The position numbers were made by a program, and so were the translations under genes. From the NCBI GenBank assembly GCA_003024985.2, contig PXIH01S0011146.1: a stretch of 10,073 nucleotides of DNA; one strand, written 5' to 3'. The notes under the pieces are model-generated. The model worked only from the letters and a program-made list of their open reading frames with translations. It made no database searches and was not told the origin of the DNA. Shown one piece after another: positions 1-8,260 of this stretch; position 1 is the stretch's first letter, and the number at the start of each line of letters is the position of its first letter. This stretch comes from Euperipatoides rowelli (taxonomy: Eukaryota > Onychophora > Udeonychophora > Euonychophora > Peripatopsidae).

Positions 1-1453
1 ATCAAAATAGCTCACCTTTTCCTAAGAACTACATGCTTCGCTTGCTTCACGATTAATTCCAAAAGAGCTTCACTGTATACAAATGATTTTAAACTTTTGG
101 TTACTTCTAAGGATACATCTCCATCCGAAATTATCACTCTTTCCAAAGAATCTGTGACTTCAATTTTAGTTAGGAAGAATCAATTATATATTGCATCATG
201 CCATATAGGATTAGATTAATAATCAAACAGATTACATTTAGTAGAAGCAGGCATATTAATGGCAATGCATAGAGAATTCGCTATAATCATCCTGAAAAAT
301 GCATTCTGCCATCTAAGTATATTAACTTTCCGACAAATTTTCTAATCTAGCTTTACTCAATAATAATTTCTTAATTAACAAATGAAATAGAATAGTTTAG
401 TGTTTTATCAAAACTCAGTCATCCTAATATTTTAAGGACATGAAATATTTGTGCTCCATTCAAACTTATCATAACCCAACTATTGATGTGATTATTGTTT
501 TCTATTTGCATAATTTTAATTTCTCTAATAATTATCTAAGAGGTTTAATTATAGCTGTCATTGAAAATTATGTTGTTGGTAGTTTTGTTTAACATTTGTA
601 AGGTCAGATGTAAAATCATGTTTGTATACAGACAAAAGCCAATTCTCTCTTATTCTCTGAAGAACTTGAAAACAAAAAAAAAAATATGATGTCATCTTTA
701 TATTCATTATGTACTTTAAAAAAATACCTAATACTGTTTGTCAGTAATTAAGGAAATATAACATGTATCCCTGCTTTTTTTTATACATGAGTAACAGTAA
801 TATTATTGATGAAATCAATTTAGAATCTGACTGCATTGTCAGGTATAACAATTCTGTTATTTTACCTGCCTACTAAATCGTTGTTGGTGGCAGATACAAT
901 TTGCAGATTAGTAATAGCTCTCTCTTTTCTTTTTTTTTTTTTGTAATGAAACTAAAACACTAAAACATTTGCTCTTTAGATGCAGTTTTTTTAGTGATTT
1001 TATTTAAAAAGTCTTTTCAACTATTAATCTGCTGACCCAGCAAATTCTAGTAATGAAGTGATGGAATTGATAATGAACAATTGGGACAAAGCAGTAATAG
1101 TTGTTATTGCTTACAAACTTATTTGGTGAGGGAGATGTGAGTTTAATTGGAAACAAGCTAAATGAATCCCTTGGAATTTTTGTCATTTACCTATTTAAGC
1201 TGCTTTATAAAAGAGACACACAATGTATTAAAGCTAATGTTTTTTTCTAAAGAAATGGCAATACATAATAATGATTCTTTTGATTAATTCAATGTTGTAA
1301 TAGTATGATCTCTTTATATTATTCATGTGCATTTAATTGCTTAACATGATCATGTTTGTATTTTTTGGTGTTTGGTTAAATAAATTTATGCTAAGGGTTG
1401 TTTTTCTTTCTATAAAAACAGAGTGTTTAGTATTTTATTATATAAAATAAATC
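1..1453. other. AT-rich intergenic DNA, no gene seen
   Basis: About 1.45 kb with dense stop codons in all frames. The only open stretch is about 60 codons on the minus strand near 1004-1186; it resembles no family I know and is of a length expected by chance in AT-rich DNA. Several homopolymer runs occur, including a T run near 929-942. I see no tRNA, no splice-site and exon pattern, and no recognisable transposon motif. It serves as the left flank of the LINE that ends at 1454. Confidence 0.7.
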
Positions 1454-1465
1454 TTTTTTTTTTTT
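1454..1465 (-). repeat. Poly(A) tail of the LINE (T12 on plus strand)
   Basis: Twelve T on the plus strand read as A12 on the minus strand, directly after the LINE 3' end and about 30 bases downstream of an AATAAA signal. This is the usual product of target-primed reverse transcription from a polyadenylated transcript and fixes the 3' boundary of the element. Confidence 0.75.
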
Positions 1466-1467
1466 GA

Positions 1468-1485
1468 GGGGGGGGGGTTATCCCC
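1468..1485 (-). other. LINE 3'-terminal hairpin and C10 tract
   Basis: On the minus strand a GGGG-ATAA-CCCC unit is followed by more C, giving a C10 run, then TC and the A tail. The unit can form a small stem-loop with a 4-bp G:C stem and a 4-base loop at the very end of the RNA. Several LINE reverse transcriptases recognise 3'-terminal stem-loops of their own transcript; a role here is only inferred. The C run may also have lengthened by slippage after insertion. Confidence 0.45.
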
Positions 1486-1493
1486 TAAATATC

Positions 1494-1499
1494 TTTATT
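1494..1499 (-). promoter_or_regulatory. AATAAA polyadenylation signal of the LINE
   Basis: TTTATT on the plus strand is AATAAA on the minus strand. It lies about 28 bases before the A12 tail, the normal distance for cleavage and polyadenylation, and follows the decayed end of ORF2. Confidence 0.65.
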
Positions 1500-1990
1500 A
1501 ACCAAAAATAAAAGAACTTCTAAACAAAATCATATTCTGAATAACAGAATATGAAAAGGGGCCACTAAAGTTCTTACTGCCCCTTGAAACAGAGTCAAAT
1601 TGAGAATAAACAATGGATTGCCAACTTGGCATAAATACAACATTAATGAAAATAATATTACAGTCAAATACCTGATGATTAAATGCAAATATAGTCATGT
1701 AAGAATATATAAAAACACACAATCATATTGGAAATTTGCCATCTCATCTAGAACACATCGACTGGCAGCAGAGAATAGTCCTCTTTTGCTATTTCTAAGC
1801 ACTGCAGTTAAAAATGGGCCATGGTCACATCTTTACTCCCTCGAAGATAGCCAAATTCCTTATCTTCCAAAAGGAAAAAATAAACTGTGAATGCGATAAA
1901 CATAAAGTTGTGATTCATTAGCAAGTCAGTCAACAGGTCAAACTATTGCCTAGAAAAGAAGTCAAAGCATAGAAATTATGAAACCCTATT
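1500..1990 (-). other. LINE 3' part: ORF2 end and 3' UTR, decayed
   Basis: Between the Cys/His remnant and the poly(A) signal the minus strand has only short open stretches (for example 1498-1722) that do not resemble a known domain. The part at about 1860-1990 has hydrophobic codons that could be the last residues of ORF2, and the remainder is best read as 3' UTR. An open frame on the opposite strand (1600-1890) shows no recognisable motif and is probably accidental. Confidence 0.5.
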
Positions 1991-2802
1991 TCATGCCACC
2001 TGAAAATCAGGACACTGAAAAATTATATGCTGCAGAGTTTTGTTGTATTGAAACAGTGGACATACAGGATCAAGGTTGAAGGAAAATTTCTGAACTAAAA
2101 GGTCCCTTGTAAACCCATATGATGAACTCACACGGTAAAAAAAAATTATATAAATTTGCTGGAAAATAACTCTTCTTGAAAAACTTGTAATAAGGTGCAA
2201 TAAATTGTGCTAATGGCGGAACTTTGTAATCTTGGTCTAGCAGGTTTGATAAGGGACTGTAGCTAAACTTAGCAGTCTGACTTAGGTCAAATGTATCAAT
2301 AAGATCCTGAAATGTGACCCTTAAATGCCCCAAATCAGATGTTTCATTGCCATAAGGTGGAGGAATGTCTGTTGGCTCTACATCAGTCAACAGGGTTCAC
2401 GAAAGCAGCATGGAATATGTATGAATAGAAAAAGGTGGCTCATATAACCATTGCAAGTCTGTCAATATTGTGCAGTTCTAGCCCACCCCTATTCAAAGAT
2501 AGGGAGAGCCATCATCTGGACACTGGAACTAAAGATATGCCCCACAAGATGTGATGTGCTATGGAGTACAACTTTACAACAAGTGATTTATTGAAGACAA
2601 TATGTGGTAGGTAATAATATACAGATGGAAACAAGTACATATTTATGATCTTGACTTTAGTAAGAAGAGGGAGAGGCTTTCCCTTAAGGACAGTCTGTGC
2701 CCATTGAAATTGTTGTATAATTTGATCCTGAAGGACCCGCTTGACCATGGGGCCTGAGAAAAGGATAAGGAAACCCCAGAAAAGATTGTGGCATGGCAAC
2801 AT
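1991..2802 (-). pseudogene. LINE ORF2: RT thumb and C-terminal domain remnant
   Basis: This stretch encodes what follows the polymerase palm in L1/Tx1 ORF2 proteins. At 2512-2802 the translation has a thumb-like run, with PLLTKVKIINMYLFPSVYYY followed by AHHILWG; Tx1-type proteins have a comparable stretch ending in a phenylalanine or leucine plus WG. At 2070-2390 there is a less conserved section containing DLSQTAKFSYSPL. At 1991-2200 the end carries CPLFQYNKTLQHIIFQC (C at 2060-2062, H, and C at 2012-2014), matching the terminal Cys-x2-Cys...His...Cys motif of this group, except that the second cysteine has become phenylalanine. At least three frame changes separate the pieces. The region is a dead remnant; the family match rests on motif memory, not on a search. 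Confidence 0.72.
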
Positions 2803-2810
2803 TGTAGCAA

Positions 2811-3788
2811 TTATTGGCTTGATTGTAGAAAGGATATGGACCCAGTCTTGTGAGAAAAGTCATCCATAATCTTAAAAACTCTGGGAACGAGACCCTTATG
2901 ATTTACAAAAATGGTAAGGTCGTCCATGTAAGACAGGACAGAGATCATTGCATTTAAAGTGGGTATCCACATGCCCGTAATGAGTCCATGCAAGTCTGAA
3001 ACCAAACTGTCTATGTACAATGCAAATAAGTTTGTACTTAAGGGGGATCCTTGTGTAATCACCCTTTTCACTGGGATATTATAGTACAGGTGACCTCTAT
3101 GCTTTATCGAGACCACCTTGTTTGAGATGTAAGGTTTGAACATCCAAGGTAGTGTATAAGCCTTTCAACTAAATATTCATGATTAACAAAATCGAAAGCC
3201 TTGCTAATATCTAGAAACATGATTGTGATGTCCTTTTACTGATGATTTTTGACATAATAAATGACCTGCTTCAAAAAATTTATGGGTGTATGTATGGTCC
3301 TAACTTTTATTGTGAAGTGGTATGGTGACAATAGTGTGGGAAGAATGAAATTCAGTCTATTATTAAGTATTTTGACAAAGAGCTTTCATTGTCTTAAGAT
3401 TTTGGACATTTACCGGCCTTGTATGGGATAAGTCCAATGTAGCATCTGGGTCTAGGCCCCACTTTCTGTGTAAAATCATGCAGGAGTGGATGAATGGCTG
3501 ACCCAAATATAGTATAGTCAACCAATCATTGTACATAACCAGCAAATTCGGCATGAAAACATGCTGAAAAAGTCTGAATAACAAGACTGTTAAAATGTCT
3601 GCTCCTGGTGAACTATGTGCATTCAACTGACCCAATAGATCAATAATGTCTTTCTTACTAATCACAAAATTATTCTGTGATTGTATATCAGCATGTAAGA
3701 AAAATGTAACCATTCTGTTGTAATTGACCATCCNTGTAGTATGAGGTGTGAAGACACCTGTAAAATATTCATACATTAGATTCAGCAT
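2811..3788 (-). pseudogene. LINE ORF2: reverse transcriptase domain remnant
   Basis: In a live element this domain copies the LINE RNA into DNA at the nicked target. The motifs appear in the canonical order. At 3597-3617 is HSSPGAD, the fingers motif usually written K-SPG-DG. At about 3180-3220 is FLDISKAFDFVNHEYL, motif A, with the catalytic aspartate at 3209-3211. At 3009-3053 is QGSPLSTNLFALYID, motif B. At 2919-2930 is YMDD, motif C with both catalytic aspartates. It is followed by FSHKTGS. Motif A is in a different frame from motifs B and C; a single indel near 3145-3150 explains this. A further break near 3350 separates the fingers from the palm, and an ambiguous base lies at 3734. YMDD instead of the commoner YADD or FADD is notable. 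All catalytic residues survive although the gene is broken, which suggests a moderately young or formerly conserved copy. Confidence 0.85.
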
Positions 3789-4257
3789 TGGTTACCCAGT
3801 GATGTTGATCTGACCATCAAATATAAAGCTGATAGGGGGCAAAGTAGCCTTACAAAAAAAATACATAGTAAGTGATGTGACCTCCTGCCTAGATGCTGCA
3901 ATTCTCTTCTTTAACAGGTGAATATGCTCAGACACCATCCATCAGGTAATTTTGTTGTACTCCTTTGACAGCTCCTAAAGAACTGTACCTGGGTTGAGTC
4001 TATATTTTTCATTGACCTCACAAAGTCAGACAGGTCCGCAAGACGTTCACACATTTTCCGCTTAGACAAATAATTTGCATCAATCATCATTTTGACACAG
4101 ATAGACTTGAACATATAGTAGTTTTCTATGGTAAACTTGTCAAACAATAATGTAACAGCATTAACATAAACATCAGAAAAAAATAATGGAGAAAATGAAG
4201 AGAGGATGTGATAAAAGGGTGTTTATGCAAAACAGTATATATTGGAATGTGTGCAGA
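3789..4257 (-). pseudogene. LINE ORF2: linker between endonuclease and RT
   Basis: This covers the spacer that joins the APE and RT domains in LINE ORF2 proteins. An open stretch at 3911-4147 holds ADLSDFVRSMKNIDSTQVQF, and another frame after it reads LLKKRIAASRQEVTSL; both are charged and helix-prone, as this linker usually is. The next segment runs into YEYFTGVFTP, which corresponds to the YF..LF block just before the RT fingers in related elements. No enzymatic motif is expected or seen. Frames change at least twice. Confidence 0.6.
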
Positions 4258-4900
4258 CTATGTGGAACTAATCTTCATGTGAAGAGCAGCATGGTCCAAA
4301 AAACTAGTGAAAAGCTCATCAAACTCAGATACACCAACCAAAGTTGGAGATAAATAAATAAAGTCTAAAGTATTACCAGCCAAAGACAAGTGTGTTGGCA
4401 AAGCATCCTTGCCATGCACCACTACAATATTGACAATTGACATCCTCTCAAACAAGGCTATAAAAAAAGGATCCTGCACAATGTCCTTGTNATTAAAATC
4501 ACTGCCTAGGATTAAAAAGTCTCTTCTCAATGGTATATGCCCATCTAAATCAGAAAATACAGCCCTGTTTATCACTACTTGCCTGGTGAATAGCAGTTAA
4601 AGTAAACAAATTGACTGGCACGTGAATTAGAGATAGTATGAGGTATCGTGGACTAGCCTTAATTATGGACACCTCAGAGACCAACAACCTCTTAGAAATC
4701 AAAATAACAACACCTTAAAAAGCTTTTGGGGCACTAACATGAAAAAATTATAAGAATCTTTAAACAAAATTGTACGCAACCCCTCCTCCCCGCCCTCAAC
4801 TTGGTCTCCTGTATAAAGCATACATCAATAATAAATATTTCTTGATCAACCTCTGCTTTCATTTGGAATTCATTCCTTGGATGTTCAATGAAGCTATCTT
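4258..4900 (-). pseudogene. LINE ORF2: APE-type endonuclease domain remnant
   Basis: In a live element this domain nicks the target DNA to prime reverse transcription. Signature blocks occur in the right order but in several frames. SLNIQGMN has the N-terminal catalytic Asn at 4883-4885. CFIQETKLR has the metal-binding Glu at 4806-4808. GVVILISKRLL lies at about 4690-4720, followed by a beta-strand-rich stretch to about 4580. LGSDFN (4492-4503 for SDFN) carries the Asp and Asn of the G-D-F-N block. LDFIYLS comes next, and LDHAALHM has the Asp-His pair at 4291-4296, where families normally show SDH. The first frame change is at about 4862. The domain starts about 300 bases after the end of ORF1, and I see no convincing in-frame start codon. 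An ambiguous base at 4491 lies immediately after the DFN motif. Confidence 0.82.
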
Positions 4901-5198
4901 CCTAAACTCATCTTGAATGTGTGCAAAGCAGAAAAAAAGTCATTCAATAAATTATGAATACAAAATAATACATTGAAGTGTAATTGTGCCCTCCTCTTGT
5001 ACAAAAGAAAAATACAAGCCCAAACAGCAGTAAGGAAAATGATGCAATTTGAAAAAAAGGAAATAAGAAGAAAAAAGAAAAAAAAACAATTTGACCCCTT
5101 CCCCTCCTCCTCCTGTTGTACTGAGATATGCAGTTTGACCAAAATTACTCCACATTGGTAATGAAAAAGGGAGTTAAAGATCATTTGAAAAATAAAAA
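4901..5198 (-). other. LINE inter-ORF segment with pyrimidine and G-rich tracts
   Basis: This roughly 300-base stretch separates the ORF1 stop (5199-5201) from the first endonuclease motif. On the minus strand it begins with a G-rich tract (about 5094-5115, built of GGAGGAGGAGGGG and GGGG) and continues into a strongly pyrimidine-rich tract (about 5045-5088). Open frames on both strands here encode low-complexity Lys/Phe-rich peptides and look like by-products of base composition. Part of it may have been the N-terminal end of ORF2. Confidence 0.5.
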
Positions 5199-6100
5199 TT
5201 ACCTAAAATTTGCAGCATTATTAATGTTTGATTTCTTTGAACCCCCCTCCCTTCCTCTTGCATAATCATCAAAATCAGGGTCATCACTTGGTAACTCAGG
5301 AACAACATCAGCATCCGGAGTCTTCAAATTTTGCAATTCAACCGTCACACACGTAACATAATGAGCAGCATTATTAGGTGGATTCAGTGGCACCTTTCTA
5401 TCAACTAATGTTAAATCCTGAGAAGTCATATGCTGTAATTCAAATAATGCCGAGAGGCATCATAATCATCAGCCCTGTATCTTGATTACCTTCACTGGAT
5501 GTAGAAGTGCTTAAATCCATATCACTCTGTACCATATCACCCTGTATGACTTTGGGCACCTATGATGCTTGCCGGACCCCCCCCCCCCCTCACAAAACAG
5601 CTCTGCAAGTAACACACTTTTAAATAGGGCAAGATTTAATATCATGGCCTGTCTGCCTGCACCAGAAACATGCCCGCATCCTATGCGGCAAGGTGACCCA
5701 TCCTCTCAAAAGATGAGTAGATTGAATTAGGTATGGTATGTCTGCAAAGTAAACTCCTTCTTTTAGCCCAAAAGTGACATATACTGGCATTGTTGCAATT
5801 TCTATATCTGCCGCTATTTACCTATATGTAGGTNGCATTTACAAAATTGATCTGTAGTCGGTGAGAATATTTGCCAGCTCCGCTATTACCGTACAGACTT
5901 ACATCCATTGTATTGCAAAATTTACTAGGTTGGCCTTTACCACCAAGTTCGCATAAAAACAAAATAGTCTCCTAAACGTGTAAATTGACTAGTAAAAGCC
6001 ATGAGAGCTTCTGTAGATTTAAATCCCACAAAATGATATTGGGGAGATGCAAACGTGTATATTCACTGAAGTCTTTGAGTAAGCCTAATGGATCCAATAA
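5199..6100 (-). pseudogene. LINE ORF1, gag-like, with CCHC zinc knuckle; broken
   Basis: ORF1 of such elements encodes a nucleic-acid-binding protein that packages the RNA. The clearest mark is CFWCRQTGHDIKSC at 5629-5670, a perfect C-x2-C-x4-H-x4-C zinc knuckle followed by Pro. A second C-V-T-C pair lies just after it, beyond a stop, and may be the start of a second knuckle. Before the knuckle the same frame reads PVYVTFGLKEGVYFADIPYL and RGWVTLPHRMRA, which resembles the segment preceding the knuckle in Tx1-type ORF1. Further upstream, other frames give QYHFVGFKSTEALMAF and RLGDYFVFMRTW, which I do not recognise. The C-terminal end (5199-5429) is acidic and probably disordered (VVPELPSDDPDFDDYARG). 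A C13 run at 5577-5589, an N at 5834 and several frame changes interrupt it. The N-terminal limit is uncertain. Confidence 0.7.
5577..5589. repeat. C13 homopolymer run inside ORF1
   Basis: Thirteen consecutive C on the plus strand (G13 on the coding strand) lie just downstream of the zinc-knuckle codons. Such runs are prone to slippage, and the reading frame changes close to this point. The exact length may differ between individuals or be a sequencing error. Confidence 0.7.
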
Positions 6101-7028
6101 TTTTCATTTAACGAATCAAATGAAAAATTTCTGTAATTTGAAGTTAGAATCCATACAATGAAGACATTTCATTCCTAAGTGACAAAGGCCTCAAAGTTTC
6201 TAAAATTGAAAATTATATTTTCCTTATAGGAACTGCCATTTACAATAAAGCTTACTTTACCATAATAAAAAGTGAACAAGAAAATATTTGGATATAGCAC
6301 AAGGCCTGAGTTCCAACACTATCGTTATGATACCATTGGTATTAAACCCCTCTCTTTCAGCAGGATTACCAGGTGTCGCATAAGTTGTTTAATACTAGGT
6401 TTGTAGCATATGTTACAAAATTTGGTTTTAGATTTAATTGTATATAGTGTGAGTAAAAATTTCTATATAAATTTTGAAAATAAGTTATATTTTTAAATTT
6501 TTTTATTTTCCCTTACCAGTGTTCAGAATGGTTTTCAGGTTTGATGTAAACGGTATGCAGTTAGATTTCTACTAACAGATCTAAACTATTCAACATAAAA
6601 CTAAAGTGGAAGATTCATAGTGGGCTTTTGATTAAGATTGTTACTGGCATATCTAAAGTCATCTTATCCTTATTCTTCATATTTAACATTATGTTCCATT
6701 TTAAATTTATGATAGATTTAGATCTTAAATATATAAGCGGATAATATTAGATCTTAATTGGAATATGATTGTGTTCCGAAGCCTGTAACTGCGCCATCTA
6801 ACAAGCTTATTCAAAACTTCTTTTTTTACGGGCTTAAAAGATCGGCATGGGAACTATTTTTAGAAACTTTAGGTGGTGTTTTCTCTTACATAAAAAAATA
6901 GTTGATGCTCTTGTAACAAGCTTATTTGCTAGTATTTTTACTTTAATAACATGATTAATTTCATGGTGCTATTCGTTATTATTGCTGTAGTATTTTACTT
7001 GGTTATAATCACACATAGATTCGGTTAA
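6101..7028. other. AT-rich DNA between LINE and Gypsy remnants
   Basis: No gene is visible. The right-hand start of the LINE probably lies in the first few hundred bases, since a short minus-strand peptide (MKCLHCMDSNFK, near 6130-6175) may still belong to ORF1. A somewhat GC-richer patch at about 6290-6400 has no open frame or repeat I can name. A 13-base direct repeat occurs at 6799-6811 and 6914-6926. The rest is simple AT-rich sequence. Confidence 0.55.
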
Positions 7029-7364
7029 TGTAACCTGGCAGCCATTTTGGTTAAGAAGTGAAGCCTTCCAAGCATGCTCTGCGTTTATTCCCATCTAAAG
7101 TATTGCACTCTAAAAATAGTTACAGCGCATGTACACTACATTACCTCTTCTTTAATTTCAGTTCACATCATAACAGTTCCATATCTATCTTTTTGCAAGC
7201 TACATTACAATTGAGATGTTAGTCCACTCTTGAAACATACTAAAATACAATTTGATGTACAATATCTATTTTTATATTACTACATTGCGGTAATCTTACT
7301 GCTACTTATTTAAAAACACACTTTGAGGTTCATACATCAATGAAACATGCCAAACTTAAGAATA
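7029..7364 (-). repeat. Probable 3' LTR of the Gypsy element
   Basis: The boundaries are inferred. The minus-strand start (7364, TATTC) directly follows a purine run, and the end (7029-7031, reading ACA on the minus strand) matches the usual TG...CA rule, with the starting TG apparently mutated to TA. The roughly 336-bp length is typical of a Gypsy LTR. Inside it are a TATA-like ATATAAAAAT (about 7267-7278) and an AATAAA (7084-7089) in the proper order. With no second LTR to compare, the limits cannot be proven. Confidence 0.5.
7084..7089 (-). promoter_or_regulatory. AATAAA signal in the putative LTR
   Basis: The AATAAA hexamer on the minus strand lies about 180 bases after a TATA-like box and about 55 bases before the proposed LTR end, as expected for an R/U5 polyadenylation signal. 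Confidence 0.45.
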
Positions 7365-7611
7365 CCCCCTTATGAAAATAATGTCCTTGGCCATAAGTTT
7401 TATGTATACAGTATGTGGGCAGGATATGAAAAGATTGGCACATTCATTCCAGCCAAGTAAACCTTGGAGATCAATATTATGATCCACAGTATAACATCTC
7501 CAATGAGAGTATACAACAGATCGCATTAAACAATCTAGCCATTTAAACATTACAAATTCAAGTAGTTTAGATTTAAGGAATGTGTCTGGGGGCACTCAGT
7601 CACATTCTGGT
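7365..7611 (-). other. Gypsy 3' untranslated stretch with polypurine tract
   Basis: This lies between the stop of the pol tail (near 7612) and the LTR. The minus strand ends in ATAAGGGGG (7365-7373), a short purine run placed exactly where the plus-strand primer (polypurine tract) is required. A minus-strand open stretch of 79 codons at 7356-7595 crosses it and encodes nothing I recognise; Gypsy elements of this type often show similar leftover open sequence here. Confidence 0.5.
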
Positions 7612-8260
7612 TCACATCTCTACTAGCCGTTTGGGAGGAGTGATTTTCTCTCTCAATCCATATCTGGGTGGGGGTGGTGAGTCATTGTTGATTGTATATT
7701 TAGATTCAGGGTGTTGCCTTTGTACTGTTTCCACCCAATGCACTTTTGTTATAGTTTCTTTGCTAGGTATCTCATCATTATCCGACTGTGCAGTGTGCAT
7801 CTAGTGGTTTGGTAATTACTTTTATCTGATATGCATTCCTTGTTAGTGTCTGTCTCATTCTTTGTTAGGTGACCATTGATCCTTTGACATCTATCACCTC
7901 ATAAGGGTTGATGTTGAACGGTGTGGTAAGTTTATTTTTTTTTAATTTTGTTTTATAAGTACCTGGTCTCCTATTTTGTGTGTTGTTTTCAACATGGTGT
8001 GGTGCTGATCAAAATAGTGTTTGCTTGCCACCTTAGCTTTTGAGTCTGCCACTTCCAGTTGTTCTCAGCTTATGGTTGGTGAATTAGCAAGTGTTGGTAT
8101 TGTAGGGATTTCTATATTCATGGGCTATTGGATAGTAGTGCTGCTGGTGCTATGCCGGTCATAGTATGAGGTGTTGCTCTGTAGCTTCTCAACATTTTGT
8201 TGAGTGTCACTCGCCAGTTACTTCTGGTGCTGTTTGTTATTTGCTGTATTTTGTTCAGCA
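7612..8260 (-). pseudogene. Gypsy integrase C-terminal part and pol tail
   Basis: Following the core, the minus strand encodes a helical section with NWRVTLNKMLRSYRATPHT (about 8165-8225), matching the end of the core in Gypsy integrases, then HKIGDQVLIKQN, the first strand of the small C-terminal barrel. NKLTTPFNINPYEVIDVKG at about 7885-7935 is the GPY/F-like module, with NPY in place of GPY. It ends in a basic tail, RYGLREKITPPKRLVEM (7612-7665), of the sort that closes these polyproteins. The last open frame is 7612-7800. An A-run indel near 7940 and several stops break the frame. This domain helps bind DNA and select the integration site in live elements. Confidence 0.75.

Larger units (their letters stand above)
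1454..6100 (-). mobile_element. Decayed L1/Tx1-type LINE retrotransposon, near full length
   Basis: Reading right to left, the minus strand shows the order expected of a two-ORF LINE: an ORF1 with a CCHC zinc knuckle (5629-5670), an APE-type endonuclease (about 4900 to 4258), a reverse transcriptase (about 3788 to 2811), a C-terminal region with a Cys/His remnant (2012-2062), an AATAAA signal and a poly(A) tail ending at 1454. The Tx1 or L1 group is indicated by the RT box GSPLSTNLFALYID rather than the QGSVLGP form of Jockey and CR1 elements, by the FSHKTGS segment after the YMDD box, by the APE domain instead of a restriction-like nuclease, and by the C-terminal Cys/His remnant. Motifs jump between all three minus frames and are interrupted by stops, so the copy is dead. 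The 5' end (high-coordinate side) is not defined; protein-like sequence fades near 6060-6190. I found no target-site duplication. Three single N bases lie inside it. Confidence 0.85.

Noticed and set aside
1440-1453. Target-site duplication of the LINE
   Set aside because: I looked for the sequence next to the A tail (ATAAAATAAATC and parts of it) in the 5900-7000 region and found no convincing second copy, so none is annotated.
1600-1890. Plus-strand open frame of 96 codons
   Set aside because: It sits over the LINE 3' region, shows no domain or signal, and has a length expected by chance.
4973-5161. Lys-rich plus-strand frame and Phe-rich minus-strand frames
   Set aside because: Both are products of a purine/pyrimidine-biased low-complexity tract between the LINE ORFs.
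1466-5603. Similar TTTT-(GT)GAG-poly(G) strings at 1460-1477 (plus) and 5577-5603 (minus) as a repeat pair
   Set aside because: The shared part is only a homopolymer plus a few bases in opposite orientation; chance is sufficient.
6290-6400. GC-richer patch that might be an exon or repeat end
   Set aside because: No open frame with splice sites, promoter box or known repeat motif could be supported.
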